Source: Labia minor (Eukaryota; Arthropoda; Insecta; Dermaptera; Spongiphoridae). Taken from it: DNA of 64,000 nt. Where the stretch lies: positions 37,785,787-37,849,786 of the forward strand of contig OY720346.1 of the NCBI GenBank assembly GCA_963082975.1, written 5' to 3'. A model generated the notes under the pieces. The model was not told the origin of the DNA and searched no databases. It worked only from the letters and a program-made list of their open reading frames with translations. Position 1 is the first letter of the stretch. Each line of letters opens with the position of its first letter. Below, in pieces: positions 23,575 through 35,483 of the stretch. The translations under genes and the position numbers were made by a program.

Positions 23575-24005
23575 CCCGCCTTTTTTTAATTTTGTATTAA
23601 TATTTTTTTTATATTTAAAATATTTTAAAATTTATTATTTAATTTCGAAATAAAATTAAAAATATTTATTTTTAATAAAATATATATATATATTTATTAA
23701 TCCCGCTTTTTTTTTAAATGATATTGTATTAACATTTTTTTATATTTAAAATATTTTAAAATTCATTATTTAATTTCGAAATTTTATATTTAAAATATTT
23801 TAAAATTTATTATTTAATTTCGAAATAAAATTAAAAATATTTATTTTTAATAAAATATATATATATATTTATTAATCCCGCTTTTTTTTTAAATGATATT
23901 GTATTAACATTTTTTTATATTTAAAATATTTTAAAATTCATTATTTAATTTCGAAATAAAATTAAAAATATTTATTTTTAATAAAATATATATATATTTA
24001 TTAAT
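23575..24005. repeat. AT-rich tandem repeat, unit 125-175 bp
   Basis: Units begin with cccgc followed by a T-run (about 23575, 23702, 23877) and contain attatttaatttcgaaat and taaaatatatatatatattt. Two and a half to three units are present, with one internal duplication. It lies inside the Helentron between the endonuclease relic and the 5' end. Confidence 0.85.
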
Positions 24006-24032
24006 CTCTCTCAAAAAATATGAAATACGTTT

Positions 24033-24383
24033 AATATTAAAAATAAATAAATATACATATGAAATTTGTTATTTTTTAATATTAAAAAATATTTAATTTG
24101 AGATTAATTATATAAAAAATTTTAAAAAATTCAAAAAAACTTAGCTATAATATTTGACATATGATAAGGTTAATTACAATTTTTTAATAGACATCCTTAA
24201 TAAATAGAAAAATAATAATTTTTAAATAATATAAATAATATTTAATTATAATCTAATCAAAGAAAATAAAAGTTTGAATCTATTTGATAGTTGATCTTTT
24301 TACATATAATTAATCTCAAATTAAATATTTTTTAATATTAAAAAAAAATAACAAATTTCATATGTATATTTATTTTTATAAAT
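24033..24383. repeat. Inverted repeat, about 85-bp arms
   Basis: 24033-24117 (atatacatatgaaatttgtt ...) and 24298-24383 are inverse copies, with about 180 bp between. It may be a small foldback MITE inserted in the Helentron, but no target duplication can be chosen confidently in this AT-rich context. Confidence 0.7.
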
Positions 24384-24596
24384 GATTAGGCAAATTTTGA
24401 AATTAATATATATTTAAATTCAAATTGTATTTAATTGCGATATCTACTGGACAAGGTGGAGATCTCGCCCTCTTTTGATCATAAGTCATACTAATTTTTA
24501 TTCTTTGACCCAGTAGAAGCTGAGAAATATTATTCCGGGTCAACGTACTCGCGCGCATGCGCGCCATGGACTTTGGACCTAGCGAGAGGGTATTAG

Positions 24597-24735
24597 AACG
24601 AAAGACAGCACAAAAGCAACACGCAGATAGCCTCTTTCTCAAGAACGAAAGACCGGACAAAAGAAAGACGCAGATAGCCTCTTTCTCAATAACGAAACAC
24701 CGCACAAAAGAGAGACGGAGATAGAGGCTATCTCA
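24597..24735. repeat. Three 47-bp tandem repeats near the Helentron 5' end
   Basis: The unit aacgaaagac...cacaaaag...acgcagatag occurs at 24597, 24644 and 24691. The small derivative at 5340-5385 has only one unit, so copy number varies between family members. Confidence 0.85.
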
Positions 24736-24961
24736 TTCTCACTCGTTATATCTATATCTTTTTTCTCTCTTACGTTACGAATGCGTTACGAAATTTCAAT
24801 TTTTCAATTCACTCTCCATTCTCAACCAAATGTCAGGACGCCGCTAAAGAAGTTTCACTTCAAAAACAAATTAGATATTTTTGAATAACTATTTATATTT
24901 TTAAAAATTTTAAATCGCGTTAATAATTATAATTATTTTTTTTTTTTTACAAACAAAAAAT

Positions 24962-25498
24962 AAGCTGAAGTGTTTCCACTCGACTACCTCGCAATTTGAA
25001 TTGGACTAAATTACATATATTATATTTAAATTAAATTTAATTAATTATAAATTAAAATTAATAAATAATATTTATTAAACCAGCGCATGTTTGGCTCTGT
25101 TGATGGCACCAGGTGTTGGCGCGTGATTTGCAGTGTTAAAATTTTAATACTGGTACATTCAGGTATTCAATCAAGCTGAAATTCTATATATAGCAGTTTT
25201 ATACAATTTTTAATCAAGTGAAAAATTATCAAACATATATCTTTATTTTTACGGTCAGTATAAAGAAAAAAAAAATGAAAACGTGGTAGGTAATGACCCT
25301 CTTCCGGATGAGCTACATTTCTCAAAAGTTGATAGAAAACTACGAATTTTGAATAATGCCCGAATACCAAATTTCATTATTCTAGCTCAAACCGTTTTTT
25401 TCGTAATCTTGTCTACAAACGCACACAGACACACACACCCAATAATTTTTCTCAACCTTTTGTTAGTTGAAATACTTTCAGGGACCTTCAAAACGTAA
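24962..25498 (-). mobile_element. Family A Helentron-like element, copy A4
   Basis: Minus-strand copy starting at gctgaagtgtttccactcga (a variant of the 3' hairpin region) and running to ggaccttcaaaacgtaacgt, with a short CA run. It has no 5' hairpin. It forms one arm of a large inverted duplication with 35484-36394. Confidence 0.85.
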
Positions 25499-25907
25499 CG
25501 TAGTAAAAACATAACTATTAATTTTTTTGAATAAACTTTTAAGGACTTATAAGTCTATTATTATCTTTTGTTATCTATTATTATTATCTATTTCGGCGGT
25601 TGTTGGAGACAAATATAGTCTTCAAATCAGATTTGAGCTTTGGGTAGGAAATTGTACATTGATTTAAATTATTGAAGAAAATCATTACTGAAGTGATGTG
25701 AATTTTGATATTTCAATTATTAGAATTAACTTTTTAATAATAATAATAATAATAATAAAAGATAATGAAAAAATAAAATAAACATTTCAAAATGAATTAA
25801 AATAGAAAATAACGATATACTCATATTAGAATAACTGAATTATTATCTATGATAAATCCGTGTGTATTATTAATTGTCCTAATAACATTAATTCATGAAT
25901 AAAAACC
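25499..25907. repeat. 400-bp extension shared with 35484-35888, inverted
   Basis: This segment, containing gacttataagtctattatta and aaatcagatttgagctttgg, recurs inverted next to copy A7. Together with A4/A7 the shared unit is about 0.93 kb, and the two copies lie about 9.6 kb apart. The segment has no coding features and includes an AAT microsatellite near 25735. Confidence 0.9.
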
Positions 25908-26083
25908 ATTCTAGCTCGAACCGTTTTTGCGTAATCTTGTCTACATACACACACACACACACACACAGACATTTTTCTCAACCTTAGTGAAAATGATTCA
26001 GGAACCTTCAAAACCTATAAAAATATCAAAATCTCGACATCGAAAATTTTCGTGATCGCAATACTATCTCTGGCGAGATAGTA
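25908..26083 (-). mobile_element. Family A head fragment, copy A5
   Basis: Minus-strand 5' part only: core ctagctcgaaccgtttttgc, a CA microsatellite (25954-25968), gaaccttcaaaacctataaa, and the 5' tip hairpin actatctc-tggc-gagatagt ending at 26083. It adjoins the 400-bp extension directly, so A4, the extension and A5 may be one composite element with a duplicated head. Confidence 0.85.
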
Positions 26084-26439
26084 AGAAGAAAAGAATAGAA
26101 ATTTTAGTTTTTTATAACCTTTACTAGATATTACAAAATACCTATCAGTAACAAATACCATCGTTATTACATATTTTATAGACATTTTCACGTTTTATAC
26201 AACATTTCTATTAATTCCAGTCATCTGCTTCACAAATAAAATCCCCGATATCTTTTCTATGAATAAATTTCATTTACATTTTTTAGGAATAAATAATAAA
26301 AAAAAAAATCTTTCTATTATTTGGTTCTCTTTGTAAAGATATCTAATTTTTTTTAGTTCTTTCTTCTCTTTTCGCTTTTAATATAGAAAAAGAGTGAAAA
26401 TCGATTTCATTGATTTGAGTAAAAGGAACTTGATTTAAT

Positions 26440-26900
26440 CAATCAAATTCAGAGGACATTCAGACATAAAAGAGGAGGGCTTGTAAGGGATTCAACCGCG
26501 GTCAGAAAACTTATTACAGGTCGAGGGTCGGTGAGGAATTTGAATATCCCTTTCGTATTCCTTTCCCCAAAACCAAGTAGACCCCCCCCACTCTCTCTTT
26601 CCTCACCTCCCACATCTTCTACCTACATAAACAACTTTAGAATAGCAATTGGGATTGAAAGACCATTGGGATGAATCCAATCACCTTTTTTTCTTCTCCC
26701 ACTCTACCTGCCCAAGCCACACCCTTCAAAAAAAGACTTAAGAATTGGCTACTTTGGTGGGTGTTTGTTTGTGATGAGAGGTCAAACGAAAACCAACCAC
26801 CGATTTCAATCCATACAGTCCAAAAAGCGATAATCGAGAAAGATTTTCGCACAGCAATTCTTCAAAGAATCCCTTTCATTTGATTGTAAAAAAAAGTGGA
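26440..26900. other. Non-repeated, GC-balanced island
   Basis: No similarity to other parts of the window. Open frames on both strands (26637-26852 minus, 26671-26883 plus) are mutual shadows without recognised motifs. A polypyrimidine and C-run segment lies at 26580-26620. This is a candidate conserved non-coding element, unproven. Confidence 0.3.
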
Positions 26901-27198
26901 ATAATTCGTATTCCAATATTACTAGTTGGTAAAATTCAAATAAAAAATAATATTTTATTAAAAATAAAATAAAAGTAAAATATTACACTTTATTTAACAC
27001 CATCCCTTTTACAATTTTATTTTATTAAAATAATCTGGTATATATTTGAATTTTCAATTATTTTCATTTTTATTTATTAATTTTCATTATTGATTTAATT
27101 TATTTTATTTAAATAAACAAATAACTTATAATTTATAATTTAATTGTTTAATATTATAATATAATTAGTGTTTTATTATTTTTGTTGTAGAAATAATA

Positions 27199-27813
27199 AG
27201 TTGACCTGTGGCCAGGTGCGAACCGACCGACGGTTTGAAATAAATTAATTTCCAGCTACAGAAACAATTTCAAATAATTTGCATATATCTATTAATGTAA
27301 TAAAAAACAGATATGGATACATAAATAATAAATATAAACATTTTTAATTTTATTTTATTTATAATATATATGCAAGACCAGACTGTGACGTCATGAATGG
27401 CTGGATGAGGTCATATAATTTTAAATCAAGAAAAAACTAATAAATATGATTTTTCTCGAGGATAAAACCAATACAAAGTGCATGATTCGTGGTGATATAT
27501 AAAAAAATCTCCTTTGGTGTGAAAATAACCCTTTCCTTCCTATCGTCGATCGCTAATACTACCACTTCCGGTTTCCGGAATTGCACCAAAAGTTGATCAA
27601 TTCATCCCACTGATGCATTAAGTAAATATATCAAATTTCATCAAAATCGGTTGAGCCGTTCAGGCTGTACACATCTATACGGACGGACAGACATCATGCT
27701 AAAAATACTTTTTTCTGTTTAGAAAATGCATGATTCGTGGAGATATGTAAAAATCTCCACATGTGAAATTTGGTGTGAAAACAATACCTCCCTTACTATC
27801 GTCGGTCGGTAAA
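27199..27813 (-). mobile_element. Family B Helentron-like element, copy B2 (complete)
   Basis: On the minus strand, the 5' tip ttaccgaccgacgatagtaa ends at 27813 and the 3' end at 27199 carries accgtcggtcggtt and then the hairpin cacctg-gcca-caggtc (one mismatch) and aactt. It includes a second, internal copy of the head near 27480-27545. No target duplication was seen. Confidence 0.88.
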
Positions 27814-28048
27814 AAGAAATATACTGGAAAGGATCCTCGTACTCCTTTTTTGTAGAATCACCTCTCGGATCTTTACAGTTGCTTCACAATCCAATGAGGC
27901 TCATTACATCAAGTGGTATTCAATTAGTAGAATTTTAAATTTTAAATTTGGCTATGTAACATCTTGAAGACAATAATTAATTGGATATTATTATATATAT
28001 AAAGAGGTATTAACTGATTATTAATTTGTTCATCTTAATTTTTTTAAT

Positions 28049-28565
28049 GACCGACGATAGTAAGGGAGGTATTGTTTTCACACCAAATTTCACATTTGGA
28101 GATTTTTACATATCTCCACGAATCATGCTTTTTCTTAACAGAAAAAGTATTTTAATATGATGTCTGTCCGTCCGTCCGCTGTGTGTCCATATAGATGTGT
28201 ACAGTTTGAACGGCTCAACTGATTTTGATGAAAATTGGTATATTTACTGCATCATTATAATGAATTGATCAACTTTTGGTGCAAATCCGGAAACCGGAAG
28301 TGGTAGTATTAGCGATCGAGGATTGGTTTTATCCTCGGGAAAATCATCTTCATTAGTTTTTTCTTAATTAAAATTATATGACGTCACAGCCAGCTCTTAC
28401 TTATATATTATAAATAAAATAAAATTAAAAATATGTATGTTATATCCATATCTGTTTTTTATTATATTAATAGATATATTAAAATTATTTGAAATTGTTT
28501 ATGTAGCTGGGAATTAATTTACTTCAAATCGTCGGTCAGTTCTGCGCCTGGCTACAGGTCAACTT
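28049..28565 (+). mobile_element. Family B Helentron-like element, copy B3
   Basis: Head accgacgatagtaagggagg, GTCCGTCCG microsatellite, core aacggctcaactgattttga, and 3' block gtcggtcagttctgcgcctg followed by the ctacaggtc hairpin arm. It lacks the second internal head found in B2 and B4. It faces B2 head-to-head across about 235 bp. Confidence 0.88.
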
Positions 28566-30237
28566 ATTTTAGAGAAATTTATATTATTATATGTACATCT
28601 CTAAAATATCTGATCAAATGAGTACCTTCAACTTTCATCTACCTCCCTACTTTTTCCAATTTTTTTATATTACTCATTATCTAATTAAATTATTTATATG
28701 TATCCATCTTTAACTATTATTAAGAATATATAAGAGGATTAGTTATTTAAAATAAAAAATTAAAGATACTTTAGCGGGATTTAAGCTCTCTCAGAGTAAC
28801 ACAAAGTGAATAAAATAATAAAATCCTTCTGATATCAAAGGTGATATTCTGACATTGAAGAAGAAACTTATCTTAAATACTGAATTTATATTTCAAACAC
28901 ATTTTCATTTTTGAGCTAGCTGTTCACTTTTACACATACACACACTATTTTGCAGGTTTTCTTTTATGGAATCAGGGAAACTTAAAATCTGTATTGCTAT
29001 TAAAAACTCGAATTGTAATGTTTGAACAATGTTATAATAGAGATATTCAAATTTCATAAATGAAACCAAAATCAAAAATTGATATGATCTATTCATTTAT
29101 ATCTTTTTTTATTTCTAAACAGATATTATTGAAATTTAATAAATCTTTCTAGAATAATAAAATGTTATAGAATACCTGGACTTACCATCTTGAAATATTA
29201 CAATGGTTTCTTAAATTTTTTTTTTTGTAAGGATGATACTTTTATTAATTTAAATATTTATAATATATAATATTTTAATGTATATTAATTTCAAATATAA
29301 ATGAAGATTTTAATATTTTAATTTCATTTTTCTGATTATATATTACATTTACATATAATAGTGAATAATATTCATGTTAATGCTATTTTTGATTTTGGAT
29401 AAATATAATTCAATTCTCACACAAACAAACAACTCTATATGATTTGATAAACAATAAGTATTTGGAGTAAATATAATAGTTATATATAACATACTTAAAT
29501 TATAATAATAATTCAAATAGTAATAATATTGTTAAATATACCACTTGCCATAGTTTTTAGATTTTTTCAATTGTCCTTAGAGAGATTATGACTTCAAAAT
29601 CAAGTAGAACAATTAAGTTTAAATCATTTTAAGGGAACTCTAAGAACCCTAACAAAAGCTTTTATTTATACTATTAATAAGTATAATGAGAAATATATAT
29701 ATATAAATTTAAAGGACAGAACAGAGTGATTTTATATAATATTATAATTTGTTTTATTTTATTTTACCAAAACTTGGAGTAACTTCCTTTGAAAAGAAAA
29801 TGGCTATCGTTTTTCCTTATCTATTCCAGAAACTTATAAATTATTTAAATGAGGCAATTAATGTGTCAATGAAATCAAATAAAACATAAATAGAATAAAA
29901 TCAATAATAATATTTAATCAAATGAATGTAGCTACAAAAGATATAAATAAAATAAGAGATAATTCTTAAAGATTAAATTTTTTATAAAATAATTTTTCAC
30001 TATGATTAATTAGAAATTCACTTTTTTTGTGCTTGATATAGGTTCTTCTTGGAATTAATGACCACAGTGTTGATGTGCAGTGTGATAGCCCTCCCAACTG
30101 ATATCCAGGAGGACACCATATAAACTCAAACATTTTTTATTATACATGCATAAAATCACAGATAAGAAAAATATCCAAAATCACCATCAACAATATCTAA
30201 ATTTGATCTAAAGATTAACAAAAAATAAGCTGGAGTG
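28566..30237. other. AT-rich spacer
   Basis: No recognised gene or repeat family member. 30030-30120 is slightly GC-richer and unique. Confidence 0.5.
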
Positions 30238-30692
30238 TCTCCACTCGACTATCTCGCAATTTGAATTGGATTAAATAACATAATATATTATATTTAAATT
30301 AAATTTAATTAATTATAAATTATAAATAATAAATATTAAACCAGGGCATATGTTTGTTTTTTTATTGATGGCACCATGGCACGTGTTAGCGCGTGAGATT
30401 TGCAGTGTTAAAAAATTAATTCTGGTACTTTCAACGATTCAATCAAGCTGAAATTCTATATATAGCAGTTTTATACAATTATTAATCATGTGAAAAATTA
30501 TCAAACATATATCTTTATTTTTACGGTCACTTTAGAGGAAAAAAAATCAAAACGTTGTAGGTAATGACCCTCTTCCGGTTGAGCTACATTTCTCAAAAGT
30601 TGATATAAAACTATGAATTTTGAATAATGCTCATGTACCAAATTGCATCATTCTAGCTCAAACCGTTTTTGCGTAATCTTGTCTACATACAT

Positions 30693-30729
<37 letters not shown>

Positions 30730-30841
30730 TTTTTCTCAACCTTAGTGAAAATGATTCAGGAACCTTCAAAACGTATAAAAACATCAAAATCTCAACATCG
30801 AAAATTTTCGTGATCGCAATACTATCTCTTACGAGATAGTA
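30238..30841 (-). mobile_element. Family A Helentron-like element, copy A6 (complete)
   Basis: About 604 bp on the minus strand. The 3' end agctggagtgtctccactcg is at 30238, and the 5' tip hairpin actatctc-ttac-gagatagt ends at 30840. It includes a CA microsatellite of more than 30 bp (30690-30726). Confidence 0.9.
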
Positions 30842-32108
30842 AAAAGGATGGTGAAGAAATTTACTCAGACGACTGAATAATGAAAAATCAGCACTGCTTT
30901 CTTTGTTGCACATCAAATAGAGTGAAACCACAGTACACGATTATATGCTCTTCTCTTTATCAAGATGAAAGCGTTTTAGGTCCGTGAGAGCAACAAGCGG
31001 TGTGTCAACTTGGTTTGGTCTCACTTATTTTTATCAAATTAATTAATTATTCCTCATTTTTTTTTATTTTATTATTATTTTTTTTGTTAAATGTATGTGG
31101 TGAACGGTTGGTAAAATAAATATTTACTTATGTTAAAGAAGTGTGTACGACAACGGTGAGGGAGACATTAGCTTATCAAGCACTATTTGTCTTGCATATC
31201 ATTATTCGTTGGCGTATTTCGAAACGACATTTGTTGTTTGGTATTCACCCCAACCTCTGTGAACCCACCCCCCTCCCTTCAACCCATTCTCTTTCCAATG
31301 TTCTTTGTAGTGAATAGATTTAAATATAAATAAGTTTGCCAATGTGTAGAAAACCAAGTTGTTATCATTAATCTTTAACGTTTGAAAGGATGTCGTGGTA
31401 AATAGGAAAAGAGAAACAGGATGGTTGGATTTAGATCAGAAATAGGTGATTTCTACGATACCTTCTAACACCATCTAATTACGCTATATAAATTTTTAAT
31501 ATTATAATAAAAATAACAAATGATATATAAATTTTTTTTTTACTTATCTTATTTATGTATTGATTTATTAAAGGAAAAGAAGGAAAGTATTTAGACTTCT
31601 TATTGTTTATAAATGAAATTCATATTTATTAGAATTTTACTATTATTATCTTTTATTTATAATTAATAATAGAGTAGCATATTTGTTGTTTTTCATTTAA
31701 AATTTATATAAATATTTTATCAACTTTCAATGGGATGAGGTGACAAGGATTTTGATTTAATTTAAAAAAGGGGTGTCGATGATTCAAAAGGATTCGCGAT
31801 AAAACACAACCAGAAATAATTCTTACTACAAATTTAAAAAAAACAACAAATATTAAATTATTATTATTATTGAAATATATCTTTTTAAAATTTAATTTTA
31901 TTAATTAAATTTGAAAGAAGTTTAAATATTCATTCAGATACTAACAAGAATATTAATTTCAAAATTTTGACAAAAAAAATCACAAAATTAATTTTAATCC
32001 AAAAAAATAAATTTTTCTTTCAATTGATATATTTCATTATCCTACTTTCCGATTTCCCCCCTTTATTTTCATTTCAATCTATCTTTGTTTTGAATTATTT
32101 TTCTTTTT
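30842..32108. other. Spacer with a GC-balanced island at 31130-31440
   Basis: 31130-31300 is unique, contains atgcatatcattattcgttg-like homeodomain words (31193-31212) and no open frame. The remainder is AT-rich. Confidence 0.35.
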
Positions 32109-32745
32109 TACCGACCGACGATAGTAAGGGAGGTATTGTTTTCACACCAAATTTCACATGTGGAGATTTTTACATATCTCCACGAATCATGCATTTTGTT
32201 AACAGATAAAAAGTATTTTTAGCATGATGTCTGTCCGTCCGTCTGTCTGTCCGTATAGATGTGTACAGCCTGAACGGCTCAACCGATTTTGATGAAATTT
32301 GGTATATTTACTTAATGCATCAGTGGGATGAATTGATCAACTTTTGGTGCAATTCCGGAAACCGGAAGTGGTAGTATTAGCGATCGACGATAGGAAGGAA
32401 AGGGTTATTTTCACACCAAATTTCACATGAGGAGATTTTTTTATATATCACCACGAATCATACACTTTGTATTGGTTTTATCCTCGGGAAAATTATATTT
32501 ATTAGTTTTTTCTTGATTTAAAATTATATGACGTCATCCAGCCATTCATGACGTCACAGCCTGGTCTTACATATATATTATAAATAAAATAAAATTAAAA
32601 ATGTTTATATTTATTATTTATGTATTCATATCTGTTTTTTATTACATTAATAGATATATTAAAATTATTTGAAATTGTTTCTGTAGCTAGAAATTAATTT
32701 ACTTCAAACCGTCGGTCGGTTCGGACCTGGCCACAGGTCAACTTA
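32109..32745 (+). mobile_element. Family B Helentron-like element, copy B4 (complete reference copy)
   Basis: 5' tip accgaccgacgatagtaagg; internal hairpin gtggagat...atctccac; GTCTGTCCG microsatellite (32229-32252); core acggctcaaccgattttgat; cggaaaccggaagtgg. A second head copy follows (32380-32465), then an AT-rich half, and the 3' subterminal accgtcggtcggt, the inverse of the tip, with terminal hairpin gacctg-gcca-caggtc and aactt. Non-coding, with no target duplication. Confidence 0.9.
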
Positions 32746-33205
32746 TTTTAATTTATAATAAATTTAAAAACACTTATTATATAAGATATTAACGTCCCTA
32801 TTAATAATCCAATTAATATCCATTTTCTAATTATTCTGTTTTATTTTTATTTTTTAACCGCATTATTTGTTTGAAAAAAAAATAAATTTCTAAGTTAATA
32901 TTTTATCCCCCATAAATGAATAATTTTATCTGTATTTTTACAATCAAATACAATTGAAATATTTATATTCACTAATTCTCATACCACCATTTTTGTCCTC
33001 TCTTCCTGCCTCTCACCGGATAATAAAAGCAACATTAAGTGACGAACATAAATTATTTAAGTGAAAAACACTGTCATTGTCATTTTTATCCCTTCACTAC
33101 CATAATGGATTATCAAATCCATTTTTTTTTCTCTTTTGTTGTTCTCTCTTTCTAAATTTTTATCTATATATATATATATATAAATGAGTGCCCTCGTCTC
33201 ATCTT

Positions 33206-33236
<31 letters not shown>

Positions 33237-35483
33237 ATATAATATAATGTAAGATTAATATGTATTTTTTATAGATAATATTATTCTTATTAAAGATGTT
33301 TACTTAAGAAAAGTTAATAACCTTTTTTTTATCGCTTCTTACTTTATGAAGAATTGATTGATGATTTCTATTAAGAATGATTGATAGCAGTCCCCAATCT
33401 TCTTAATTTAAGAAATTTTCATTTAGTTATTTTTTTATTTTTTTTATTTTAATCTTTGTAAAAAAAAAGATATTATGAAAAATATCTTAACTAATTTTAT
33501 TTTCAAAGGAAAATAGAATTAAAAATTGATTGTCTAATTTTCAGAGTTGTCTTTTAAGAGAGAAAGAGAAGTGTAGAGCAATGATTTTTTTTAAAAAGAT
33601 GGGCGATGATTTATATTTTCCATATGAATATTTATAAATAATATATGCATACGATTGAAGAAAAAAAACATCCTTGATAAGATTTTAAAATGAGCAATTT
33701 TTCTAAAATAATTTTTTATACATTTTTTTCAGAATTTATATTTTTTTTTATGATTTATAATATTTTTATATGAATATTATCTAATATACTATCTCTTTTC
33801 ATGTATTTATATTAAACCTTTGAAAATTGCATCAAATTTTTATTTACCTCTTTGAATATATATTTTTATATTTGTAAAGAAATTAAATTCAGATGAAGGA
33901 ACAAACTACCATCTTATTGCCTTCTGGACTTTGCTTTTAAATATTTTCATTTTATATAATAACTGATTTGACGGTAAGCTTTGGTTGAAATATTTTATTT
34001 TGTTTTTAACTTAACAATAAACATTTTAAAAAAGAGAAATCTAATGTAAATAATAGGTATCGTTTCAAATTAATTTATTTGTAAACTTTATGCGCTTTTA
34101 GATAACCAACAGAAGTTTTCTTATTATCATGATGATGGGTATAAATATCAAATTGCACATAAAACAAACAAATTAATTAATTTATACTAACCGAGTAATT
34201 ATATTTGAATTGTTTTGTTTTTTTTTTGTTAACCTTTATTGTTTAAGTTTAATTTTCATTAATATAATTCAAATAAAATGAAAAAAAAACAAAACAATTT
34301 ATATCGGACATTTAAATTAGAAAAATTTGATAAAAATTATAAAATATAAAAATTGAAAAAATATATTCCAACGAAAAATTCGTTAAAATACTCTCAAACC
34401 ACAAAATTACGATTAGATGTGATCATATACGTATGAATACATAGAAATACTTATATATTTATTTATGATTCCACCTTCTTCTTTTTGCCTTTGAAATTTA
34501 AACATTTTTATTAAAATTCTTTTTTATATTCCTTTTTTTAATTAATTATATATAGAATAATTAGATCATTACTTAGTTAAATTTAATTTTTTAGAAATTT
34601 TCAAAACCATAACTTTAAAAATTACTATACTTATATTAATAATAAGTAAATTTAGTAAATTTTGAAAATTTAATATTATATTAAAAATAAATATAATCTA
34701 AATTTGACAATTTTTTTTTATTTGCAATTTTCCCATTATATGGAATCTAACCCCGTAATTTTAAGGGTTTACACTGAAGAGTTTTAGCTTTCATATTTTT
34801 TTAATACACCCCACAGTAATTAAAATATTTATTTTTGTAGATACTAATTTTAAAATTATATTCTTATCATAATCGAAAGATACATTTAGTAGCCAAAAAA
34901 CAAAACAAAACATAACTGAAAATAATGAAGAAAAAAATTTTAAAATTTAAAAACAAAAATTATCATATATATAGGTATATATATATAATGATAAATATAA
35001 TATTATTAAGTATAATTGCTTGATATTGAATAATAGTACTCGATTTGATGTTGTTGTTATTAATAAACATAATAAAACCACGACATACGGAAAACGAATG
35101 CATAGGGTTTCTGTTGGAGTATCCGAGTATCCTTTGGCTTTTAATTGACTACAGGCTCTGTTAGTCACGGAGATAATCACATCTCACGAGAGAACGCCAA
35201 ATTAGTTTTTTTTTTTTCATTTCACCCCCCCCCCCCCTTTCATTCTCCAACACTCTTACCCACCATCCCTGTTTCACTGCAGTAGCTATTTAGTCACGAA
35301 CTAATTTCAAATAATTAAAATGCTAACTTGTGATAGAATTGAAAGCCGCTTGATTGATAACCGAGGTGAAAATGTAATTATCCATTATTTCAATCTCTTA
35401 TTAACTTTATTAGTCTAATATTTAAAATTGGGTTATTATACGTTTACAATATTGGTAGGTATATACTGAATTATTGATAAATG
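32746..35483. other. AT-rich spacer with TA microsatellite and a balanced island
   Basis: 33165-33245 holds TA dinucleotide runs split by atgagtgccctcgtctcatc. 35080-35390 is unique and less AT-biased, with cttgattgataac and ttttaattgac (homeodomain/Exd-like words) and a C-run at 35226-35238. No gene seen. Confidence 0.4.

Larger units (their letters stand above)
22521..24866 (-). mobile_element. Decayed endonuclease-bearing Helentron (family C)
   Basis: The ends are defined by comparison with the small derivative at 4669-5509. Read on the minus strand, the 5' tip (24866 inward) is tttttgaagtgaaacttctt. The 3' end has the inverse word subterminally (aagaagtttcacttc) and then an imperfect hairpin region gtgtacgatgctgcac. 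The coding remnant (22699-23270, minus) is the C-terminal endonuclease domain. The Rep and helicase parts are gone, replaced by AT-rich tandem sequence. The element cannot be autonomous now, but it is the best candidate for the kind of element that mobilised family C. Confidence 0.75.

Noticed and set aside
24403-24705. 100-codon minus-strand frame
   Set aside because: It spans the Helentron 5' end with its 47-bp repeats; the repeated RLSACCF-like peptides are translations of the tandem units.
25283-25498. 71-codon frame nearly identical to one at 35889-36104 (minus), which looks like a conserved protein
   Set aside because: Both lie on duplicated family A Helentron-like copies. The same DNA in other copies is broken, and the frame includes a microsatellite. 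The similarity reflects shared repeat descent, not a gene.
30683-30931. 82-codon frame with a CVCVCV repeat, considered as a small secreted cysteine-rich protein
   Set aside because: The cysteine repeat is the CA microsatellite of family A copy A6 read in one frame.
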